Shown: one piece after another, positions 23,157 to 35,456 of the stretch
Position numbering within the stretch: the stretch's first letter is position 1
Layout: each line of letters begins with the position of its first letter
Origin: Diogma glabrata
Lineage: Eukaryota; Arthropoda; Insecta; Diptera; Cylindrotomidae
NCBI GenBank assembly: GCA_963693315.1
Contig: OY856188.1
Coordinates: 217,261,554 to 217,325,553 of the forward strand
Direction: 5' to 3'
DNA length: 64,000 nucleotides
Translations under genes and position numbers: made by a program
Notes under the pieces: generated by a model
Databases searched by the model: none
Seen by the model: only the letters and a program-made list of their open reading frames with translations
What the model was told of the DNA's origin: nothing

Positions 23157-23264
23157 CAGCCAAATTCTGTAATTGTGAAGCGGTGAAGTCATAAGTTTTT
23201 TAATGAAAAGAAACGAAGAAATTTTTATCACTTCACCGCTTCACAGTTACAGAATTTGGCTGCA
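23157..23264. repeat. Hairpin with ~33-bp arms
   Basis: GCAGCCAAATTCTGTAATTG and GAAGCGGTGAAGT (left) are the inverse of CACTTCACCGCTTC and CAGTTACAGAATTTGGCTGC (right), around a ~40-bp loop. CTGGCAACGTTG near 22967 and CGACGTTGCCAG near 23148 add a wider inverted pair. It is probably a small foldback element. Confidence 0.75.
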
Positions 23265-23800
23265 GATCTACTTATCCATACAGTAGTTGCAATCAAATTA
23301 GTAAATGGTTTTTATAATCTTATAAATGGTTTTTATAATCTCAAATGCAAATTTCAATTGTTTTCTCATTGTGTGTTTTTTGTTCAAATTTTTTCTTTCT
23401 CAAATTGGGCGTGTTTAACCCAAAAAAATTTGAATACACTTCCGATAGCAACTTTGTAACAGGAATTTGCATGTAATATATTATATACTTCTGATAATCA
23501 AGAGAATTGTATTTTTCGTCGTGAATGTCATTTTAATTTTTTGTAATAAAATTTATGTTTGTGCGTGTATGTGTAGAATATATTTCATTTAAATAGAGCG
23601 AAATAATAAAATTTTTGGTAAATAAAGAGAGGAATGAATGAAAACATGAAATAACTGGTTTTGGTGATTAATTTTTTGTTGTTTTAATAAAAATTTGTTA
23701 TTGTATTTGTTTGTTATTGAACTTTACGTTTGTAGCTATTGGTAACGGACGTAAAGTTGATTTTTACGTTCTGGTGTTTATAATTGTATTCTTTACAACT
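23265..23800. other. No gene seen
   Basis: AT-rich sequence. A direct duplication of AATGGTTTTTATAATCT occurs near 23303-23341. Confidence 0.5.
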
Positions 23801-24000
23801 NNNNNNNNNNNNNNNNNNNNNNNNNNNNNNNNNNNNNNNNNNNNNNNNNNNNNNNNNNNNNNNNNNNNNNNNNNNNNNNNNNNNNNNNNNNNNNNNNNNN
23901 NNNNNNNNNNNNNNNNNNNNNNNNNNNNNNNNNNNNNNNNNNNNNNNNNNNNNNNNNNNNNNNNNNNNNNNNNNNNNNNNNNNNNNNNNNNNNNNNNNNN
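23801..24000. other. Assembly gap (200 N)
   Basis: Exactly 200 undetermined bases, a size often used as a placeholder. The real length may differ. Confidence 0.99.
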
Positions 24001-24157
24001 TTTTTTCTAAGACGTATATTTCGAAACGGGTTTATTTTGGGTGACCAGCTAGACATAGCTAGGGTTTACAAATTTCATGTGAAAACAAAATTTTTTTTTT
24101 CATATTAATATACGAAATAAGCAGACCCGTCCAAAATTCCTATATTTGTAGAACTAC

Positions 24158-24597
<440 letters not shown>

Positions 24598-24937
24598 TCA
24601 AAATAGTTTTTTTTAAATAAATTTACACATTATCAGTGTAACAAAACTGTTTTTTTCTTTTTTTTATAATCTTTAATTATTATTTTAAATATTAAATTTC
24701 TTTTTAGAATTTATATATTAATCCAACTTGTTTGATTAAATTTACAAAATATGTCGATCGAACATTAGATCCATTATTATATTTAAACAGTTTCTCATCT
24801 CTAGTTTCTTTTTCTAACTGTCCTTTTCATCGCACACAAATCTAAAATTTCCCATATCATCTTAATATAAAATGTTTGTCAACCATTTCCATATATCATC
24901 TCAATAAACAATTCTAGTTAAACGAGTAGCATAGTAG

Positions 24938-24985
24938 TCTGTAGTTGTAAAGGAGAATATTTTTCTTCTACAACTACAGACAACC
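24938..24985. repeat. Short perfect-arm hairpin
   Basis: GTCTGTAGTTGTA and its inverse TACAACTACAGAC flank a short loop (AAGGAGAATATTTTTCTTC, itself partly self-complementary). The function is unknown; it may be the remnant of a foldback element. Confidence 0.7.
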
Positions 24986-25626
24986 ATTCTGCTTTTTTAT
25001 AAATTGGAACAAACAGATTATATCTACATATAATATTATGACAAAAGCTTTACATAACAAAACTTTTATTATATCTGTAGATGAAAAGATGTATTATTAA
25101 TCAACATTGAGTGATGCAACAAAGCAATTAACGGAGAAAATGTTAAAAATTGCTTGATTGACCTGTAGCATACAAAAATGTTTTTATATGTTTCCATGGA
25201 TTAGTTTAATGTCCACATGGATTATTTTAATTTGAAGACCGGAAACGAAATAAAAAAGCTAATCATTATATAAATCATAAAAGCAAAAGCTAGAGAATTT
25301 CTTTAGTTATGTTTTGAGTTATGACTATTCTTGTTTTAAAGCAAAATTCGAAATAGGCCTGTCGTTACAAATTTTTTTTGTAAAATTTGTATAGTTTTTA
25401 TTCTAAAATCAAAGAAAAATTTGTTCTCACGTTTGTGGGATTTTAAAATAAATTTTATTTTAAATTTTCAATATTTTAACAGCTGTTCCGAAGAATTTGG
25501 TGTGTTGCAGTGGCGGATTATCATACAAGTTTTAAGGCAACCGCACCAGGGCCCCGCGATTCAGGGGCCCCAAGCATAAGCAAAAAAGAAACCAGGCAAA
25601 TTTGAAATATATATATTTTCAGGCAT

Positions 25627-28600
25627 TTAAATTACATTTATTCTGTACTTAAGTGTTACAAACTGGTCTATAATTTCATTGAATTCAATTTCGTCCAAAA
25701 TTTCATTTTCAATAGAAAGAATGGATAAATCGTTCAAACGATCATTACTCATAGTATTATGCAAATAACTTTTGATTAACTTCAGTTTTGAAAATGATCG
25801 TTCATCTATAACATTAGTGACAAAAACATGCACAAAAACATTCGTAATAAAATATCGATATTCGGAAAAGTGGTGGAAAGATTATCATTGAACATTGTTT
25901 TGTACATCGATTCATAATTTAAATTATCAAATGTGAAATAAATTTTGGCAAATTGACATTCGTCAATCAATTGATTTGCATTGAGATCTTTTGGGTATTT
26001 TGCGGTTATTGCTTTGCAAGAATTAGCAATCTCTTCATCACCAATTAAATTTAGATGTATCAAAAACGAGTACTGGCTATCGAGATCTTCATAAACTTTA
26101 GCACGCTCTCTCAGATTGAAAAGCATAGCCTTTATAGTTGGGTTGAACAACGATTTTCAAAGGTGGTCTTCTTGTTTCTCTGGACAAAGTTTTTGTGACG
26201 TTGAGCGAGTTTGAATATTGTTTACGGTTTGAATATTAGATGGAACAGAATTTAAAGGCTGACAGTCTTCATCAAAAATTTTTTTGTAATCTTTATTTTC
26301 CAAATCTGTAACTATTGAATCAAACAGATTTTTTTGTCACCGAGACGGTCAAATTAGATTTTTGTAATGCTCGATTCACAAAATTAAACTTGATTAGTGC
26401 ACTTTTCCAGAGGACAAGCATCAAAATATTTTCGAATTGATATAGTTTTTTTATCAAACCTGTTACCACTGCTTTGCTATCATCACTTTCCTCATGTAGG
26501 AAAGATTTTAAAACATGCAACACTTTTAAATAACAAGAATGTAAAGCGTGAACTGATTCGTATCTAGCTGATCATCTCGTTCCAGTTGCTCTCTTTAACA
26601 TGTATTCGCTATTTTTGGTTAATTGTTCTTGTAATCGATTTCATCGAAAAGGAGAATATACGAAAAATCCATAAAGTTTTTCAACCATATCAAAAAACTT
26701 TGTTGCAGCAGTATTGCCAGAAACACTATTTTTACCGACTAAATTTAATGAATGCGCAGAGCAAGGGACAAAAATTGCTGTTTCATTTGTTTGACGAATC
26801 AGTCGTAGGCCACCATAAATACCTGCCATATTGTAAGCGTTGTCATATGACTGGCCTCTACAATTATCAATGTTTATTTCGTTTTCATTGTGGAATTTCA
26901 TAATGATGTCAAAAAGATAATTCGATGTATGACCTTCGATTTCAATAAATGAAATAAATTGTTCACAAATGGTATTACTTTTAACATATCGAACACAAAA
27001 AGACAACTGGTCTGTATAGCTCACATCCTGAGTGGAATCGCCACTAAACGAATAATATCGAGATTCTATAATTTCCGAAACAATGTGATTTTTAACATGT
27101 TTTGCCATTACAGAGATGAATTCTTCACAAATTGTGCTTGAAAGATACGATGCTTTTCCTAAAAATATTCCGAATAATAAAAAAAATCGTTTGTCAATGT
27201 TACATGAAAAGAGTGTAGGGGGAAGTGGGGATAGTATAAACATGGGGCAACTGTAAAAAGTTTTAATTTCCCTCACAAAACATCAATCAAAAAATTCGAC
27301 AAAAATATCACAGATGTCGCTTCGATCGACTGCACACACCAGGAGAATTTGACAGCTGAAGTCAGTCTTGTTCAAAAGTTATTGGTGAATAGGTGTTTCG
27401 GCAACCCAAAAGTAAATTTTTTTTTTTTTGTAAAACTCGAATAACTTTTTTACCATCATATGTTTAAAAATATTCCAACATGTTTTGATAGCTGAAATAT
27501 TCAAGAAACATAATATTTCTTTGTTTTAGCCAAATTTTAGATCTTGGAATATTTTTTCAAAACATAACCCTAAAATCGCCACGTGGGGCAAATATAAACA
27601 AAAAAAATTTTGATAGTATAAACGCGTTTATATGTGAAGCATGGTATGGTTATATGGTATACGTGTGGTTTCCCGTTTCACTTTTGATATTGATTTGCAA
27701 AACCTAAACATACGATGAGATTGAATTTTTGCTTTTTTCTTTATAATTTTCTACCTGAATTTATTGAGGTTTTACAACAATCGAAAAATATTGTTTTTTT
27801 TTAAAGCAATATATATGTTATATGCTTATATATATTGTTTGAAGCACAATAAATAATAAAAAATTTTAAAAAAGGTACTTTATGAATTTTATTGTGGTGT
27901 TTTTTGGGTGTTTATATGTGCCCCATACAAAAATGCTCATTGTTTATAAGTGCCCCACCAGTGGGGATACTTTAAACGAGAAACATAAATTTTTTGAAAT
28001 TCAAAATTTTATACTTAATGTTTAGTTACGTAATTAAAAAAAATAGTTTTTTGTAGTAAAGATATGAAATATTACAATGAAACAGTTTTTAAGTAAAAAT
28101 GTTTTATGGTTTTAAAGTTATTGAGCTTTAAGTAAAAACTGTTTATACCATCCCCACTTCCCCCTACCTTTATTGCCAAAACGAGAAATATGATCAAATT
28201 TAGCCAATAATTCAAGAGATCCAAGAAAGTTTCCATGGTGTTTTGATCCTAAAATTTCGTCGTGACCACGAAAAGCAAGTCCTCGTGATACAAGAAATTT
28301 CACAACCTCTACAACACGCAATAAAATTTTTTTTCCAATAGCTCATTTCAATTTTAGTTGTATTATTAAAAGATTTCTCGAAAGTAAGTTCCTTTTGTGA
28401 TACGCATTTTATATGTAAAATCATTTTTCATGTGATACTTAGACTCTTCATGCTTCGAAATGCCTTGTGATGAATTAGTCCAATTTTTGATGCCTTTTAA
28501 TGAAAATGCTTGCGATTTTCCATTCAAATCACCAAATAAACGGCATACAAAACAAAAAACTGCTTCGGCTGACGGTGAATAGATTAGCCAAACTCGTTTA

Positions 28601-29204
28601 ATTTTTGTTGCATTTGGGAGTTTTCTATAAAAATGAAACTCTGTGAATTTTGGACCATATTTTTCAGCATTTTTCATTTCATTGCATTTTTCATTTCTAT
28701 GTTTTGATACGCACAGGCACCTAAGAAACGATCATTTGAAAATAATACGAAATGACGTTAACTGTTTCGACGAAATGTTTAATACAATTACCCTTCTTAA
28801 TCCAAATATTTTGTAAACTTGTTTGATTGAATTCTACAGGTTTGGAGCATTTGAATAAAAATTGGAGTCGTCTTCTTGAGTATCAAAAACTCACAACATT
28901 CTCCAATATTACTTTCTGATGCACTTCCAATTTCAGAAACATAGGTTTCTGTTGATGTTGATGGCACCACTAGATTTTCTAATGCAACTTCAGAAAAATC
29001 CGTTTCATTGGAATGTTTATCTTTTTCAATTGTCAAACCGGTGATTGTCGAAATGTATGAGTTGCTATTGTTCTCGTTTCCTGCATTCTCTGCTTGAAAA
29101 ATATTGGTTAATTTAGGTATCTTTGATAAGAGCTTTTGTTCGTTTCTCTCTTTTTCTGCTTTCAATTTTCGCTTTTCAGCACCACTTTTATATGTTCTAT
29201 TCAT
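25627..29204 (-). pseudogene. hAT transposase of the ZMYM1/DUF4371 type, interrupted
   Basis: Reading on the minus strand, the N-terminus (29204-28797, MNRTYKSGAEKRKLKAEKER) is followed by a TTF-type zinc-finger region (about 28677-28170, with YSPSAEAVFCFVCRLFG and GISKHEESKYH). A catalytic DUF4371/RNase H-like region comes next (27214-26641, SGDSTQDVSYTDQLSF and CRGQSYDNAYNMAG). The end is a dimerisation domain (about 25833-25627, ERSFSKLKLIKSYLHNTM and LSILSIENE). This matches the domain order of hAT transposases related to ZMYM1-like proteins. A 953-bp element sits between the zinc finger and the catalytic part, and several frameshifts and stops break the rest. The intact protein would bind the TIRs and cut and paste the element. 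Confidence 0.88.
27215..28167. mobile_element. TIR element inserted into the hAT transposase
   Basis: The ends GTAGGGGGAAGTGGGGAT (27215) and ATCCCCACTTCCCCCTAC (to 28167) are perfect inverses and extend into GTATAAACA. TA lies just outside the G-run on both sides, which would fit a Tc1/mariner-like TA target. The interior has no long frame but repeats GTGGGGCAAATATAAAC / GTTTATA-GTGCCCCA themes near each end. It is non-autonomous, about 0.95 kb. Confidence 0.85.
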
Positions 29205-31769
29205 ATATTTTAAATAAAACTATTATTTTTATTTTAAAAGCTTAACCGATTAAACCAACGCTTGTTATTCATAACCATTAAGATTTTATATGTAAAAAAA
29301 AGTAGTTCGAATTTAAGTTTTATTTATCCGTTATTATTTCTTAGATTTTTCGTTTACGGTTACATTATTTGTATTTTTCTAATTAATTTTGTTTCCTTTT
29401 CTTTTGCAACGAAATATAATAGTACATTTTGCTACAAGATATGAAAACACTACTTTTTTGTGAGTGAAAATTTGTTCATCAGACTCGTAAGCGTACAGTG
29501 AGACAATTTCACCAACTTAAAATGTTTTAATTTCACGTAGGAAATGCAACTTTTTTACGATAGTAAATATATAAACGATAAATATCGTTAAATTATTAAA
29601 TTTGAAATCGACTGAACGTTAAAATTCATATTATGTCAAAATTCATATTCTATTTGTCATGGCTGCTTTATTTTAAAACTTTGTGAAATCACATGAAAAT
29701 AATATGCATTATGCAACTACAAATTGTTATTTAGCGGAAATGATTTTACACTGGTGGAATCCTTTTCACAGAAGATTAAGCCTGCATGAAAATAGAATTT
29801 TCATCTGCTATAGTAGAAAAAATAATTGTTTTGTTTTCTGTGTTAATTTTTATTTAATTTTTCTTGTTTTGTTTAAACTTTAAAACAAAGGAAAGATATA
29901 AAAAAAATTTTCTTTCCTTTATTCGAAACGATTGAAAAAATAGATATTCATTTATTTATTCGAAAAGGAAGATTGACCTTAGACATTTTGAATATTCTTT
30001 TGGATATAAAAATTAGCTATTTTATTATGTTTGTTGCTTCTATTATAAAAGTACATGGATGTGGTTATAGATTTTATTATATGAACCGTTTTTTTGAAAG
30101 TGGTATAAGTCCACTTTTGGAAAAAATTGAGTTAATAGTAGTTTTAGAAAGATAATGATGGCCTCTTTTTATATATATAATCATACCCTCAATAGAGCCC
30201 GATTCGGGGTGGAGCGTGGGTAGAGCAATGGCTAAAGATCTATTTCAACATTTTATTTGTTTATATCAATAGAAATTTGTAAATAACTTTTGTTAATTTT
30301 ATTTTTTTTTCAAACTAGCATTTTTTAACTTTAAAATAAAACAAAACAGAAGTTTCTATCTTTAATGGAACCGAAGTTATGAATTTTTGAAAATAACTCA
30401 TCACGAAAAATCCTCGAGCAAACAAACTTCTTGAACATCAACCAAATTTTCTCAATAAACATATTTAGAAATTAAAAAAAAACTTATCAAATTTCACACC
30501 CTCTACATCTTCCACGACTCTCGATTAGGAGGCAGTTCCGGGCCATAGTTCAGTATTAACAGTATTATTAACTATAATTAACATTTGCATTTGCTTTGCA
30601 CTAACATTTGCTAACGTCAAATTGCGTCACTTTAAATAAAATCCATATTTACAGCTAAATAAGTTTAGCCATTTAAATACTTTACTAAAACTTTAACTTT
30701 AGCCGTATAATAGTAATTTATTGGTGAGATGTTTAATGAACTAGTTTATTTTCCATCAAAAGTTTACAATGCGAGCGAGCAATGAGCATTGCAAATTTGT
30801 GAGAAAATAAAATTCATTAAACACGAAAGCAATACGACGTTTTGCTCTTCCAAGTTCCGACAGAGAAGCATGTTTTAATTTAAAAATAAAATTCATTGAT
30901 AAAATAAATAAAACGAATAAAGAGGACATCTTTATAGTAATTGAGGACGGAGGACCTTCTTGCTCCAAAGGAGGACAGTCCTACCGAAAAGAGGACACGT
31001 CGCAACCCTATTGGTTGATAAATTAGATCAAATAATCTATGGGCTGATCACTATACAAAACTAATCGATCAAATTAAGCATGAAGTGAAACTCGACCATA
31101 ACATTGAGTTAATTGAGAATAAAACAGGTGAAAAATTTGTACTTGTTGACAGCCTATGTTATGAAACATATACAGCTAAAAAAAAATCATGTAAAATCCC
31201 GCCTTTATTCAAATGCAACTTATCGTCCAAATTTCAAAAAATCGATCCAGTACTTAAGGAGATTACCTATTTTGAACAAACGAACATTTTTATTTATATA
31301 CATAGAAGATAGATAGAAGATAGAAGATTTATCTAATCTTTATAAAATTGTTTGTATATTTTTTTACTGAAAATAATAATTAAAAGTATTCTTTTTACTA
31401 ATTGAAATAAAATCTGACTAAAGTCTAATTTAAATATTTTGTTTATATTTATTTCAATAACTTTTCTAAAAAAAAGTGTTACCGTTATTCTATTTTCTAG
31501 AGTATCGGTATTACACCGGTAACGTGAGAAACTTTGCCAGTATTGGCAAAACGGAAATTTTGGAAGCGCTACTCTGGAATATGTTATGGGTAAATATGTT
31601 ATTGAATACTTTCTTTTTGAAAAGTTTTCGTTCAGCTGGGAACGGTAATGGTAACAATATTGACATCGAGCCTAATTTCATAGAAATAAAAAATAATAAT
31701 CAACAATCTTTACAACAATCTTTACAATCTTTACAACAATCCTTACAACAAGCGAATCAACGCTTGAAA
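29205..31769. other. Mostly featureless, with a GAGGAC-rich terminus near 30926-31012
   Basis: No gene is recognised. At about 30926-31012 a GC-richer block repeats GAGGAC/GTCCTC. Read on the minus strand it begins CAATAGGGTTGCGACGTGTC, which resembles a hAT-type terminal repeat; no partner end was found. A frame at 31085-31312 shows mild coding character (FVLVDSLCYETY) but no known motif. Near 31690-31750 a CAACAATCTTTA-type short repeat occurs. Confidence 0.4.
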
Positions 31770-32320
31770 ACCGCCACTAATTCTGGCGATATTGTTTGCG
31801 TTGTCATATGACTGTCTGTGCAATTTTGTATGTCAATTTTGTTTTCTTCGAGGAATTTTAAAACGATGCCAAAAAGATACTCTTATGTTTGACCCTCAAT
31901 CGGAATAAAAGCAACTAATCGTTCATTGATTTTACCATCTTTTACATATCGATTGCAAAAAGCCAATCAATCTGAATGACTTACATCGGGAGTGGAGTCA
32001 ACACTAATCGAATAATAAACTGCGTCAATGACGTCGGCTGCAATACGATTTTTGATTTCTTGCCCCATGATGGTAATAAATTCGTCACATATTATGCTTG
32101 ACAGGTACGACGTTCTTCCTAAAAATATTCCAATAACAATCACTTTTATCATTTCATTAAGTTTGCTTTAAATGTCGCATACCTTTTCTTTTGTTGCCAA
32201 ATTTATCACTATGCTGTTTTAAGAAAGGATCAAATTTAGCCACAAGTTCAAGACCTCCAAGAAAGTTGCTATTGTGATTCGAGCCTAGAGTTTCATCACT
32301 CTCGGAAGTTCGGAATTAAA
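31770..32320 (-). pseudogene. Second hAT transposase fragment (related, decayed)
   Basis: On the minus strand, IGIFLGRTSYLSSIICDEFI and SISVDSTPDVSHSD parallel the segments GIFLGKASYLSSTICEEFI and SGDSTQDVSYTD of the neighbouring transposase, as does the flanking KFDPFLKQHSDKFGNK-like text. It is a different copy or family, not a duplicate: many residues differ. Frameshifts are present and only the central region remains. The right terminal repeat at 32730-32798 probably belonged to it. Confidence 0.75.
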
Positions 32321-32798
32321 ATTTTTGTTTTTTATTTATTTTATTTATAAATTATATATCTTTATTTAAATATTCGAATAAATGATTGCTTTTAGATTGC
32401 AAAATGGAGAAATCGAAAATTTTATTTGGAATTATTTATTTGAGAATCTGAGAAAACAATGGAACCCATAGTTAAAAACTGATGCAAGAGTATCGTTTGA
32501 ACTATAAGAGAATCAATTCATGATACACATTGTATATTCTCTATTCCAGAGATTTTTTGAGGGTGTAAATGTTATCGTTTTTCGAAGTTCTTTTTTCAGA
32601 CATGCAGTTTTGAATCATCAAAAATTCAGTTCTGCTTTTCAGTCATCAAAAATAAATTTTTGAAAATACTTTAATTTACTAGGGGTTTTTTCGAAGCTGA
32701 GGACTGTTTTTTTTAGTAATCAATTTTGGAAAATGAGGATAAAGGGCCCCCAAAAATGTACCCGCACCAGGGCCCCCTGAACTCTTAATCCGCCACTG

Positions 32799-33245
32799 GA
32801 CTGTGTTGTATATGTTTATATAAAATTGGTGAAATTTAATTAGTTTTTTTTTTAGTTTATTGTTGCTATTTATCGTTTTTAACAGGTTCCACCTTGTGGT
32901 TGACAGTATCTAGATTCTCGGAAGAAAAATTCCTGAATATTATTAAGAATTTAGTTTTGAAGATGTTGATGCATAATTTAAGTCGTTTAGCATTGTGTCT
33001 TTTAACCAGAGCGAGACGCATAAGATATTTTTTCCGCATATAGTCAAGAAATTTGGTTTTTTATTTCGACTCTATCCTTTTTTGTGTCGCATGCTACAAC
33101 TCCAATTTTAATAATCTAGGTACAAGTACGTCACCTTGGTGAAAACACAAAAGAGTGACATTTCAATTCATATTTGTTAAAATCCAACAGTAATTTGTAT
33201 ACTTAAATGTTTGGTCTTCCCAAATAACTTTTTTTTCAATTAACA
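32799..33245. other. No gene seen
   Basis: AT-rich sequence without supportable features. Confidence 0.5.
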
Positions 33246-33543
33246 ATTATTTTTTAATTCAATTGGAATAAAACACTTGTTGTTGTTTTACAAATAGTAT
33301 TTGTTAAGTTTAATATAAAAGATAAATAACTAAAATTAATTATAACATTTAAATTAACCTTAACCGCTCAATCGATTTCTTAAGCTCCCGTAGAGGGTGT
33401 AACAACCAAAATCGATTGAGTGGTTAAGGTTAATTACTTAATTTAAATGTTATAATTATTTTTAGTTATTTATATTTTATATTAAATTTAACAAATACTA
33501 TTTGCAAAACAACAACAACTGTTTTATTTCAATTAAATTATTA
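33246..33543. mobile_element. Hairpin MITE, ~300 bp with ~130-bp arms
   Basis: The left arm (about 33246-33377) and right arm (about 33410-33543) are near-perfect inverses. For example, CAAATAGTATTTGTTAA faces TTAACAAATACTATTTG, and ATTAACCTTAACCGCTCAATCGAT faces its complement. A ~30-bp loop (CTTAAGCTCCCGTAGAGGG) separates them. No coding frame. Confidence 0.88.
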
Positions 33544-34440
33544 ATCACGTTTTGCCAAGTGCCGTCAGAAATTACAGTAAAGTATAACAATTATTTTGGT
33601 GAACTTTAAAAAATTTTGTGTGTTGAAAAATGGATTAATTTTTAAAAATTTCTGCGGGCATTCCTTTGACACCTGTTTGCGTATTCCAACATTTCTCTGT
33701 GAATTGAGAATTCAGAAAATAATAATTTGCTATTACAATTTTTTGGTTGCAGCATGCGAAGCCATGTATCGTTTTCCTTAAATAAAATGTTATCATCAAC
33801 GATGTAACTTGAATCAAATAACATGATCTCTACTAGTGTAATTGAAATATTAGCTCTTTTTTATTAAAATCAGTTTTAAAACCTATATATAGACGAAGAA
33901 ATTTCGTTCTAAATTGGCAAACTCCGCTAAGATACCGACTGATACCAACAATGGATACCGAAATAGCCGTTTGAGCATTGGCATTCATTAATAAAGTAAA
34001 AATCTATAATTTCCTGATATCACAAGCTTAGCATTAAGGAAATATTTTGATAATAATTCAAATGGTAGAATTATTATGCAGAAAGGCTAGGCAACATGGA
34101 CGTTTGTGTTGAATCATTTTAAAAAGCTTAAAAAAAAATACAAAATGAAATTATTGTTGTAGAAACTGCATGTATAAATAATAAATGTTATTTTTTTATC
34201 CCAACTTGAACTTTTTTTAAAACACAAAAATTGTTTAACAATTTTAACGTTGAAACAAACTTAAGAGCACATACTATTATATCCACTGCATTTATTTTCG
34301 TGTCACATGCGATATAATTTAAATAAAATATGTTTATATATACATATACATATATTTGTTGTATAAAATGCACTTTTCGTAATGAACTGATCGTACATAA
34401 TAGGTACAAATAAAAAAGAAAATTACAGATATTATAGTTG
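33544..34440. other. No gene seen
   Basis: AT-rich sequence. Short frames on both strands overlap one another and lack motifs. Confidence 0.5.
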
Positions 34441-34466
34441 TTTTTGTATTTATAAATATATCTTAT

Positions 34467-34468
<2 letters not shown>

Positions 34469-34557
<89 letters not shown>
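34469..34557. repeat. (TA)n microsatellite, ~90 bp
   Basis: Pure TA run. Confidence 0.97.
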
Positions 34558-34559
<2 letters not shown>

Positions 34560-34945
34560 TCTTATATATTAATACGCTAGATTAAAACTTTGTGGAGCAT
34601 AAGGCTTTTTTATTCGCAGATGGATTCAATTCAAATTTTCACAGCTAACTGATATTAGTGTAACCTATATTGGGATCCGGATTCAAACAAATCGGATCAT
34701 AAATAAAAAAGTTATTATATACGGAAAACTTTTTCTATACATATGCATTATAAGTTTACATACATATAAAAATATATTTGCTATCGAACAACGAACAACA
34801 AAAACGAAACTTAAAACTTTGTTAATTTTGTTATTCTTTTTTATATTTAATTTTTACTCAGCTGTTAGTATATTTATTTCTTTGAATGTGAATAAACGTA
34901 CATATTGTTTTTCTATGTTTTAAATTTCATTTCGAATTTTTTCTT

Positions 34946-35456
34946 ATGCGTAAGATAGGTTTTGAGTTAGATCGTGTGAATCCTTTTGTTCGTTCTTTTA
35001 AATCAATGCATGAATTTTGTGAAAGACCTGAGAATGTTACTGCTGATGTGTCAATGGTTATAAAAGTTAACAGAGAATGTGATATTCGTCGTTTTAATGA
35101 TGCTGTTCAAACTGATGTGGTTGCTATTTTTAAAAATGATATATTTTGTTAAATTTGTCAGATGAAGATAGAATTGATGGAAATGAAATGATTAATAAAT
35201 TTGTATGTACTGAAATCCCTGATCCCATTCTTTTTCCTAAATAACATGAATATGTGAAACGTCATATGATGCATGAACCATGTGGTGCTCTAAATCCCAA
35301 TTCTGTTTGTATGAGAGTGGTAAATGTAGTAATAATTTTCCAAAACCTTTTTCTGAAAATATTAAAGAATATGTGAATGGTTATCCTTTGTACCGTCGAC
35401 GTGATAATGGTATGAGTGTTGATGTACGTGGTGCATCTCTTGATAATAGATACTAG
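34946..35456 (+). pseudogene. Helitron Rep-helicase fragment
   Basis: The first frame (34946-35152) has the Helitron N-terminal pattern NPFVRSFKS and VNRECDIRRFNDAVQTDVVA, similar to the NPF...DPRRYN...EVAAI block. After a deletion and frameshift, a later region reads TEIPDPILFPK, HEYVKRHMMHEPCGALNPNS and, in another frame, NGYPLYRRRDNG and VRGASLDNRY. These match the HxxHGPCG and YxRR-DNG blocks following the Rep HUH domain. The HUH motif itself and the helicase are missing. The fragment stops exactly where a hairpin MITE begins. It encoded the rolling-circle initiator of a Helitron, now dead. Confidence 0.85.

Larger units (their letters stand above)
25508..32798 (-). mobile_element. Composite hAT-type region bounded by CAGTGGCGGATTA ends
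   Basis: The left end CAGTGGCGGATTA (25508) and the right end, whose reverse complement also reads CAGTGGCGGATTA (to 32798), are inverted. Both carry nearby CACCAGGGCCCC blocks. TGTGTTG lies directly left (25501-25507) and three bases beyond the right end (32802-32808). Inside are two different decayed hAT transposases on the minus strand (25627-29204 and 31770-32320). The 7.3-kb span is therefore either one element carrying extra insertions or two related elements sharing outer ends. Confidence 0.7.

Noticed and set aside
23711..24056. Frames spanning the N stretch
   Set aside because: They consist of undetermined bases and are meaningless.
26586..27141. Plus-strand frames in the hAT region
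   Set aside because: They lie antisense to clear transposase motifs.
31085..31312. 75-codon frame possibly encoding a zinc-finger protein
   Set aside because: Two Cys residues are present, but spacing does not fit a known finger and no context supports a gene.
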